The translations under genes were made by a program, and so were the position numbers. Of a stretch of DNA of 64,000 nt, positions 58,049 to 64,000 are shown piece by piece (position 1 is the first letter of the stretch; each line of letters starts with the position of its first letter). The notes below the pieces were generated by a model, which saw only the letters and a list, made by a program, of their open reading frames with translations, was not told where the DNA came from and did not search any database. The stretch lies in NCBI RefSeq assembly GCF_013340935.1, contig NZ_WHOS01000031.1, positions 20,712-84,711 on the forward strand, in the 5' to 3' direction. Origin of the DNA: Azospirillum melinis (GTDB lineage: Bacteria > Pseudomonadota > Alphaproteobacteria > Azospirillales > Azospirillaceae).

Positions 58049-60598
58049 ATGACCGTCTGCCTCCATTGCGGACAAGAGCTTGGCGAGGGCGCGCAGGTTG
58101 GCAGCCCGACTGCCGGCGATGGCGCCGGGCCGTTCTGCTGCACCGGCTGCGCCGCCGCCTACGACCTCGTCCGAGGGCTGGGGCTGGAGCGCTATTACGA
58201 GCGCCGCAGCGTCGATCCCACCGCCCGCCCGCTGCGTCCCGACGATGCCCCGGCGGTCGATTACGAACCGCATGCCCGCGATGAGCAGGACGGCAGCCGC
58301 AGCCTTCACCTGATGGTCGACGGCATGCAGTGCGCGGCCTGCGTCTGGCTGATCGAATCGGCGCTCAACCGCCAGCCGGGCGTCGCCCAGGCCCGCATGA
58401 ACATGACCACGCGGCGGCTGACCGTGCGCTGGACGCCCGAGGCGACCGACGCCAACGCGGTGGTCGGCACCGTGGCCCAGCTGGGATACCGCGCCGTTCC
58501 CTTCGACCCCGACCGGCTGGGCGGCGCCCAGGCGAAGAGCGAGAAGGAGCTGCTGCGCGCCATGGCGGTGGCGGGTTTCGCCATGGGCAACGTCATGCTG
58601 CTGTCGGTGTCGGTCTGGGCCGGCCACAGCCAGGGCATGGGCACCGCCACCCGCGACCTGATGCACTGGATTTCGGCGCTGATCTGCATGCCGGCCATCG
58701 CTTATGCTCTGCGTCCCTTCGCGCGCTCGGCGCTGTCGGCTCTGCGCCATGGCCGCACCAACATGGATGTGCCGATCACCATCGGCGTGCTGCTCGCCAC
58801 CGGCATGAGCCTGTTCGAGACCATCCACAGCGGCGAGCACGCCTATTTCGACGGCGGCGTCATGCTGCTGTTCTTCCTGCTGGTCGGCCGCTACCTCGAC
58901 CAGCGGGCGCGCGGCCGGGCGCGGTCGGCGGCCGAACAGCTGCTGGGCCTGCGCGCCAACGCCGTCACCATCCTGAACGCGGACGGCACCAGCGCCGTGG
59001 TGGCGCCGGAACAGGTCGTCCCCGGCACCGTCATCCTGGTCGCGGCCGGCGAGCGCATCCCCGTCGACGGCCGGGTGTCCGACGGCGTGTCCGACCTCGA
59101 CACCGGCCTGATCACCGGCGAGACGGTGCCGGGCACCGCGCGGCCGGGCGATCAGGTCTTCGCCGGCACCCTCAACCTGACCGCACCCCTGCGCCTGACC
59201 GTCACCGCGGTGGGGGAGGGCACGCTGCTGGCCGAGATCGTCCGGCTGATGGAGGTGGCGGAGCAGGGCCGCGCCAGATATGTCGCCATCGCCGACCGGG
59301 TGTCGCGCCTCTACGCTCCCGTCGTGCATCTGACCGCGCTGACCACCTTCGCCGGCTGGATGCTGCTGGGCGGGGTGGTGTGGCAGGACGCGCTGATGAA
59401 CGCCATCGCCGTGCTGATCATCACCTGTCCCTGCGCGCTGGCGCTGGCGGTGCCGGTGGTGCAGGTGATCGCCAGCGGCCGGCTGATGCGCCAGGGCACG
59501 CTGCTGAAAAGCCCGACCGCGCTGGAGCGGCTCGCCGCCATCGACACGGTGGTGTTCGACAAGACCGGCACCCTGACCGAAGGGCGCCCGGTGCCGCAGC
59601 TCGACGGGCTATCGGCGAAGGGATTGGCGGCGGAGGGGCTGTCGGCGGAGGATCTGGCGCTGGCGGCCTCGCTCGCCGCGGCCAGCCGCCACCCGCTGGC
59701 CCGTGCGCTGGCCGCCGCAGCACCCGAGGTGCCGGTGGCAGCGGGCGTGCGCGAGATCGCCGGCGCCGGCCTGTCCCTGCAGACGGCGGATGGCGAGGTG
59801 CGGCTGGGCAGCCGCCGCTTCACCGGCGCGCCGCTGGAGGCGGAGGACGCCGCCGGTCCGGAACTGTGGCTGGCCCGTCCGGGCGAGGAGCCGCGGCGGA
59901 TCGTCTTCCTCGACGCCCCGCGCCCCGACGCCGCTGCGGTGGTGGCGGCGCTGAAGGCGCGTGGCCTGGAGGTGAAGCTGCTGTCGGGCGACCGCCGGGG
60001 TGCTGTGGCGGCGGTGGCGGAGCGGCTGGGCATCGCCGACTGGCGGGCCGAACAGACGCCGGCCGACAAGACCGCGGCGCTGGCCGAACTGGCCGGGCAG
60101 GGCCGCACCGTGCTGATGGTCGGCGACGGGCTGAACGACGCCCCGGCGCTGGCCGCCGCCGCGGTGTCGATGTCGCCCTCCACCGCGGTGGATGTCAGCC
60201 AGACCGCGGCCGACGTGGTGTTCCAGGGCCGGCTGCTGCGCCCGATCGTCGAGACGGTGGAGGTTTCCCGCCGGTCCGGCCGTCTGGTCAGGCAGAATTT
60301 CGGGATCGCCCTGGTGTATAACCTGTGCGCCGTGCCGCTGGCGATGGGCGGCATGCTGACGCCGCTGCTGGCGGCGCTGGCGATGTCGTCGTCGTCGCTG
60401 ATCGTCATTCTGAACGCGCTGCGGCTGGCCCGCGGCGCCGTCGTCAAGGATCTTCCCGTGCGGGACATCGCCGTTCGGGAACTGCCGGGTAAGGATTCGG
60501 GTGATGGACGAGCTTCTCTATCTGATCGCGATCGCACTGAGCCTGGGCGGGCTGGGGCTGGCGGCCTTTCTGTGGGCGCTGAAGTCCGGCCAGTTTGA
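58049..60598 (+). CDS. fixI: copper-transporting P1B-type ATPase FixI/CcoI
   Basis: An 849-residue copper exporter that supplies copper to the cbb3 oxidase. In order: an N-terminal Cys-rich part with FCCTGCAAAYD, a heavy-metal domain with MVDGMQCAACVW (about 90-101), spans, LITGETVPG, the CPC motif in ITCPCALAL (about 452), DKTGTLTEG (phosphorylated Asp) and GDGLNDAPAL. Two clusters of C-terminal spans follow. The last 32 codons overlap ccoS in another frame and give a low-complexity tail. Confidence 0.95.
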   Translation: MTVCLHCGQELGEGAQVGSPTAGDGAGPFCCTGCAAAYDLVRGLGLERYYERRSVDPTARPLRPDDAPAVDYEPHARDEQDGSRSLHLMVDGMQCAACVWLIESALNRQPGVAQARMNMTTRRLTVRWTPEATDANAVVGTVAQLGYRAVPFDPDRLGGAQAKSEKELLRAMAVAGFAMGNVMLLSVSVWAGHSQGMGTATRDLMHWISALICMPAIAYALRPFARSALSALRHGRTNMDVPITIGVLLATGMSLFETIHSGEHAYFDGGVMLLFFLLVGRYLDQRARGRARSAAEQLLGLRANAVTILNADGTSAVVAPEQVVPGTVILVAAGERIPVDGRVSDGVSDLDTGLITGETVPGTARPGDQVFAGTLNLTAPLRLTVTAVGEGTLLAEIVRLMEVAEQGRARYVAIADRVSRLYAPVVHLTALTTFAGWMLLGGVVWQDALMNAIAVLIITCPCALALAVPVVQVIASGRLMRQGTLLKSPTALERLAAIDTVVFDKTGTLTEGRPVPQLDGLSAKGLAAEGLSAEDLALAASLAAASRHPLARALAAAAPEVPVAAGVREIAGAGLSLQTADGEVRLGSRRFTGAPLEAEDAAGPELWLARPGEEPRRIVFLDAPRPDAAAVVAALKARGLEVKLLSGDRRGAVAAVAERLGIADWRAEQTPADKTAALAELAGQGRTVLMVGDGLNDAPALAAAAVSMSPSTAVDVSQTAADVVFQGRLLRPIVETVEVSRRSGRLVRQNFGIALVYNLCAVPLAMGGMLTPLLAALAMSSSSLIVILNALRLARGAVVKDLPVRDIAVRELPGKDSGDGRASLSDRDRTEPGRAGAGGLSVGAEVRPV

Positions 60599-60707
60599 CG
60601 ATCTGGACGGGGCGGCCCACCGCGTCCTGTTCGACGACGATCTGCCGGCGGCACCCCGCGCGGGCGGTGAACCGGCCAAGCCGGCGGAGGCCGTGCGCGG
60701 GCAATAG
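60504..60707 (+). CDS. fixS: cbb3 oxidase maturation protein FixS/CcoS
   Basis: A 67-residue single-span protein (YLIAIALSLGGLGLAAFLWA) with the family signature LKSGQFDDLDGAAHRVLFDDD. It is needed to insert cofactors into CcoN. It overlaps the end of fixI by 95 bp, so translation is coupled. Confidence 0.93.
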   Translation: MDELLYLIAIALSLGGLGLAAFLWALKSGQFDDLDGAAHRVLFDDDLPAAPRAGGEPAKPAEAVRGQ

Positions 60708-60787
60708 TGCCAAATCCCGTATGGGCATAGAAAAGGTTGTATGCGTGCAAGGTTGCGATTCCGAGCGATTGCCACCAATATGGGCCC

Positions 60788-61552
60788 ATGCGGAATGAAA
60801 GGCTGGGTTCCTCCATGCCACCTTTTGATACGGTTCGCGCTCGGGAAAAGAGCGCTGCGACGGAAATGAATCCCTGCGGGGCCTGTCCCGTGCGCAGCCT
60901 GACTGTGTGCGCCGCGCTGGAACCCGAGGAACTGCGCCGTCTTGCCGACATTCTGCAGAATGTGCGCATCGATGCCGGCCACACCCTGTTCGCCGAGGGT
61001 GATGCATCCGATGCGCTCTACAACGTCACATCCGGGACGGTGAAGCTGTACAAGCTGCTGCCGGACGGGCGCCGCCAGATCACCGGCTTCCTGGTGACCG
61101 GCGATTTCCTCGGGCTGGCGGTCAACGACAGCTATGCCTACACCGCCGAATCGGTGACCAGCGCCTCGCTCTGCCGCTTTCCGCGCAAGAAGATCGATGC
61201 GCTGCTGGAGGAATTCCCCAAGATGCAGCGGCGCCTGTTCTCGATGGCGTCGAACGAACTGGCGGCCGCGCAGGACCAGATGCTCCTGCTTGGCCGCAAG
61301 ACGGCGAAGGAGAAGATCTGCTCCTTCCTGCTGATGCTGTCGCAGCGTGCCGCCCGCCGCGGCCACAAGGAAAATCCGGTCTTCGTGCCGATGAGCCGCG
61401 CCGACATCGCCGACTATCTGGGCCTGACCACCGAAACCGTCAGCCGCACCTTCACCCAGCTGAAGACCGCCGGGGTGATCTCGCTTCAGGAAGGCAACAA
61501 GGTCCTGATCGCCGACATCGACGCGATGTACGATCTGGCCGAAGGGGCGTGA
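60788..61552 (+). CDS. FnrL/FnrN-type oxygen-sensing regulator
   Basis: A 254-residue Crp/Fnr-family protein. The N-terminal NPCGACPVRSLTVC supplies three Cys of a 4Fe-4S cluster in the C-x2-C-x7-C spacing of rhizobial FnrN, and SASLCRF may supply the fourth. A cyclic nucleotide-like beta barrel and dimer helix follow, then a helix-turn-helix (SRADIADYLGLTTETVSRTF) whose ETVSR matches TTGAT recognition. It likely activates the cco operons at low oxygen. ATG 60815 is an alternative start. Confidence 0.9.
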   Translation: MRNERLGSSMPPFDTVRAREKSAATEMNPCGACPVRSLTVCAALEPEELRRLADILQNVRIDAGHTLFAEGDASDALYNVTSGTVKLYKLLPDGRRQITGFLVTGDFLGLAVNDSYAYTAESVTSASLCRFPRKKIDALLEEFPKMQRRLFSMASNELAAAQDQMLLLGRKTAKEKICSFLLMLSQRAARRGHKENPVFVPMSRADIADYLGLTTETVSRTFTQLKTAGVISLQEGNKVLIADIDAMYDLAEGA

Positions 61553-61600
61553 CGCGGAGCCCCGCGCTTTTGCGGAGTGTGGGCGCGGTTGGCAATTCTT

Positions 61601-61731
61601 CCACGGATTTCACGGATTAGGACACGGATTTCACGGATGTTCCTCCGCGAGGCTTCGGCTTGTCGGGGAGCATCCGCGTCGGCAAGCCATAAAAAATCCG
61701 TGTAATCCGTGCCTAAATCCGTGAAATCCGT
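61601..61731. repeat. intergenic inverted repeat of CACGGATTT units
   Basis: The left arm (61601-61638) repeats CACGGATTTCACGGAT twice, and the right arm (61695-61731) carries the complement (ATCCGTGTAATCCGTG and AAATCCGTGAAATCCGT). Together they form a long imperfect stem between the convergent fnr and ctaA genes. Similar ATCCGTG repeats are scattered in many bacterial genomes. It may end both transcripts. Confidence 0.7.
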
Positions 61732-61780
61732 CTAGATCTTGCCGGCCGCGCCCGCATGCCGGCAAGGATCGGTCGCCGCT

Positions 61781-62854
61781 TTACCCGCGCCCCACCGGCC
61801 GCAGTTCGAACAGCAGCCAGACCAGCATCGACACCACCAGAATGGCGCCGGCCTGATGGGCGGCGGCGATGGGCGTCCACACCACGGTCAGCAGTGTGGC
61901 GACGCCCATCGCGATCTGCAGCAGGACCATGGCGCCCGACGCCAGTGCCGCGCGGCCGGCGCGTCCCGGCAGGCGGGCGTTCAGGACACGGGCGGCCAGC
62001 ACCAGGACGACCACGCCGGTCAGGATCGCCAGCACGCGGTGGATCAGCTGGATCGCCGCGGTGTTCTCGACCGGGTTGAGCCACCAGGGGGTCAGCGTGT
62101 CGACCTCCGGCGGGATCCAGTGGCCGTTCATCAGCGGGAAGCTGTTGTAGGCGAAGCCGGCATCTGACCCGGCGACGAAGGCGCCCCAGACGATGGTGAC
62201 GACGACCAGACCCAGCGCCCAGCGGGTGTGACGGCGCAAGGACGCCGACTCCGGCCGCCAACCCGCCATCGGCAGCGGATCGAGCAGGCCCAGCGCCGTG
62301 CGCAGAAGCAGGGCGTAGATCAGGATGGCGGTGCTGAGATGCAGGGCCAGCCGGTAATGGCTGACGTTCGGCGAATCGACCAGCCCGCTCTTCACCATGA
62401 ACCAGCCGATGCCGCCCTGGAGCCCGCCCAGCAGGAACAGGCCGGCCAGCTTCGGCCACAGCTCCGACGAGATGCGGCCCTGCATCCAGAAACGCAGGAA
62501 GGGAATCAGGAAAACGAAGCCGATCAGCTGGCCCCACAGCCGGTGGAACCACTCCCACCAGAAGATCGACTGGAAGCCCGCCAGATCCATGTGGCTGTTG
62601 TAGATGCGAAATTCCGGCGTCGCCTTGTACAGGTCGAAGACCCGGTTCCATTCCGCCGAGGACAGCGGCGGCAGGATGCCGATCAGCGGCTTCCACTCCA
62701 CCATCGACAGGCCGGATTCCGTCAGCCGGGTGATGGCGCCGATCACGGCCATGGCCAGCACCATGGCGGCGCAGACCAGAAGCCAGACGGCGATGGGCCG
62801 GTTCGGATTGGGACGGGTGGCGGCGGCGAGGCTGTCGGAGGCAAAGGCGGTCAA
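61781..62854 (-). CDS. ctaA: haem A synthase
   Basis: A 357-residue protein with eight spans that oxidises haem O to haem A for aa3-type oxidases. Conserved segments include GAITRLTESGLSMVEWKPL, WWEWFHRLWGQLIGFVF, SPNVSHYRLALHLSTAILIY, NSFPLMNGHWIPP and AIQLIHRVLAILTG (haem-binding His). The start is a TTG at 62854. It faces fnr across the intergenic repeat. Confidence 0.93.
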   Translation of the reverse strand: MTAFASDSLAAATRPNPNRPIAVWLLVCAAMVLAMAVIGAITRLTESGLSMVEWKPLIGILPPLSSAEWNRVFDLYKATPEFRIYNSHMDLAGFQSIFWWEWFHRLWGQLIGFVFLIPFLRFWMQGRISSELWPKLAGLFLLGGLQGGIGWFMVKSGLVDSPNVSHYRLALHLSTAILIYALLLRTALGLLDPLPMAGWRPESASLRRHTRWALGLVVVTIVWGAFVAGSDAGFAYNSFPLMNGHWIPPEVDTLTPWWLNPVENTAAIQLIHRVLAILTGVVVLVLAARVLNARLPGRAGRAALASGAMVLLQIAMGVATLLTVVWTPIAAAHQAGAILVVSMLVWLLFELRPVGRG

Positions 62855-62953
62855 GGCGGCATTCCGGAGCGCGGCGGTGGGATGTCCGCAAATGTGGGGC
62901 GAACATCCCGTCCCGTCAAACGACTCGTGCCCGGCGCCTGCCGGAATGCCGGA

Positions 62954-63448
62954 TCAGGGGGTGCCGTCCTCGGTGGTGACGCCGGTCTTCGGCTGGGCCG
63001 TCTGGCTCTGGAAAAGCGCCTCCTCGGCCGCGCGGCGGGCGACGAGACCCGGCAGCTTGGTCGGCGTGCCGTTCACCGTGGCATAGACCCAGCGGCCGAA
63101 CTGGCCGGCAGCCCCGGCGTAATCGCCCTCGTTCAGCAGCTTCAGCAAGGTCGAGCATTGCAGGCTGCCGGCGCCGAGGTTGAAGACGAAGGACGCCAGC
63201 GCGCCGCGCTGGTCGTCGTTCAGCGGCACCGTCACCAGGGCGTCGACATGGCCGGCGGCCTGGGCCAGGTCGGAGGCGAGGAAGGCATCGGCCTGCTCGA
63301 CTGTGATGGTCTGCCCCATCTTCACGCCGGCTGTATGGCCGTAACCGATGGTGGGAACGCCGGCCGGGCACAGATAGGCGTTGAGGTAGAGGCCTTCGAA
63401 ATGCTTCACAAGATCGACCGCGGCTTGGCAGACCGGCTGGGTGGTCAT
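62954..63448 (-). CDS. phage-type GH24 lysozyme
   Basis: A 164-residue T4-like lysozyme with Glu-Asp/Cys-Thr catalytic region KHFEGLYLNAYLCPAG and PTIGYGHTAG, then NLGAGSLQCSTLL. The usual Asp after AY is replaced by Leu-Cys here. It has no signal peptide. It lies near the end of the window behind a small membrane protein gene on the same strand, so it is probably the endolysin of a remnant lysis cassette. Confidence 0.85.
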   Translation of the reverse strand: MTTQPVCQAAVDLVKHFEGLYLNAYLCPAGVPTIGYGHTAGVKMGQTITVEQADAFLASDLAQAAGHVDALVTVPLNDDQRGALASFVFNLGAGSLQCSTLLKLLNEGDYAGAAGQFGRWVYATVNGTPTKLPGLVARRAAEEALFQSQTAQPKTGVTTEDGTP

Positions 63449-63639
63449 GGATGGAAACTCCCGGTTGGCGCGCCGGGCGGGGTGGTGCCGCCCGTATCGG
63501 CGGCGATCCTATGCGAAATGCGCGCGGAGCGGGAAGGCTCGATTTGCATTTGCCGCGAATTGCGCAGATGCCGCCGCAGAGGATGCGCAAGAAGGGAAGC
63601 GAGCGCCAGACCGGGGCGGAAAAGTCAGGGTGCAGGCCC

Positions 63640-63876
63640 TCAGGGTGACAGGGTCTGCGCGGCGCCGAACAGCACGAACAGGGCGAACAGCAGGGCGAAC
63701 AGGCCGGCGATGGTGGTAAACTCCAGCAAAACCTCCACCAGCCGGTTCTCGTGATCCCGCCACCGTGCCCGCTTGCCCGATCCCGGAGCGGAGGCGATTC
63801 GGGCCGGCCGCTTGTATTGGAGGCGGTCGGCCGCATGAGTCCCGGTCCAGCCATCCGCCTGCCGCTTCGCCATCAT
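63640..63876 (-). CDS. small membrane protein, possible holin
   Basis: A 78-residue protein (MMAKRQADGW start with GGAGG about 8 bp upstream). The first 45 residues are basic and hydrophilic, and one span near the C-terminus follows (FTTIAGLFALLFALFVLFGA). It lies upstream of the lysozyme gene, so it could be a holin. The single span and N-terminal basic part are atypical. Confidence 0.5.
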   Translation of the reverse strand: MMAKRQADGWTGTHAADRLQYKRPARIASAPGSGKRARWRDHENRLVEVLLEFTTIAGLFALLFALFVLFGAAQTLSP

Positions 63877-64000
63877 CGCGCCCTCCACCTCTCCAGTGCC
63901 GATTTCGCTAAAATTTTAGGAAATTCCGGCAGGTGGCGCTGTGACGGCGATCACAGGCGTGAGGTGCGGGAGGCGGGGGCGCGGTTGAGGGGATCGGGTG

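Noticed and set aside
57401..60984. Two long minus-strand frames opposite fixH and fixI
   Set aside because: The plus strand encodes full-length FixH, FixI and FixS with all motifs, so the antisense frames are not genes.
61601..61731. Possible CRISPR array
   Set aside because: The repeated CACGGATTT units are adjacent and arranged as an inverted repeat, with no regular spacers and no cas genes in the window.

Overview
The window looks like a chromosome segment of a high-GC alphaproteobacterium, most likely Azospirillum or a close Rhodospirillales relative. This is an inference from gene content (ccoNOQP with fixH/fixI/fixS-type genes and an FnrL-type regulator, ctaA, coq7, gluQ, sfsA, map) and codon use; no rRNA is present. 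About two thirds of it, from base 1 to about 42.6 kb, is an integrated element. The remaining 21.4 kb is ordinary chromosome.

The element begins before base 1. Bases 1-5.9 kb are a control and replication module: a repressor and a divergent Cro-like gene with ACGTACC operators, a replication initiator whose gene carries an array of AAAC(T/A)GCGGC iterons beside an AT-rich tract, a ParA ATPase with a perfect 24-bp palindrome just upstream, and a protein in the ParB position. A decayed IS5-family element (5.9-6.6 kb) is followed by an AT-rich insert with a ribbon-helix-helix protein and a membrane protein. From 7.7 to 14.3 kb come a possible structured RNA, an HNH nuclease with a PUA-like N-terminus, small phage proteins, a tyrosine recombinase in mid-genome, a Mu Gam-like protein, a DNA methyltransferase and a second copy of the palindrome. 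From 14.4 to 38.1 kb a lambda-type head (terminase, gpW, portal, S49 protease/scaffold, gpD, gpE) leads into a long non-contractile tail with a 2264-residue tape measure protein, fibre and glycine-rich tip proteins, and a lysis cassette (GH24 endolysin with C-terminal membrane segments, nested Rz/Rz1).

Between the lysis genes and the right end lies a leftward three-gene operon: a HigA-like regulator, a two-domain KaiC-like ATPase and a hybrid histidine kinase. The element appears to end at 42585 in a 45-nt 3' fragment of a tRNA, probably tRNA-Thr(CGT), followed by a terminator. This fits an attR created by integration into the tRNA anticodon loop; the intact tRNA should lie left of the window. 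The gene set (plasmid-like initiator, partition ATPase, repeated centromere-like palindrome, internal recombinase, phage structural genes) suggests a relative of phage-plasmids that is now integrated.

The chromosomal part holds map, sfsA and a CinA-like gene, small membrane proteins, two tRNA-Leu genes, a rhodanese/carboxymuconolactone-decarboxylase divergent pair, dsbB-coq7, an HNH protein, gluQ, an RlmI-like methyltransferase, a cupin and a GNAT-like protein. It then carries the microaerobic respiration cluster ccoNOQP-ccoHIS-fnr with two FNR/FixK-type boxes, ctaA, and near the right edge a small membrane protein plus GH24 lysozyme that looks like a remnant lysis cassette.
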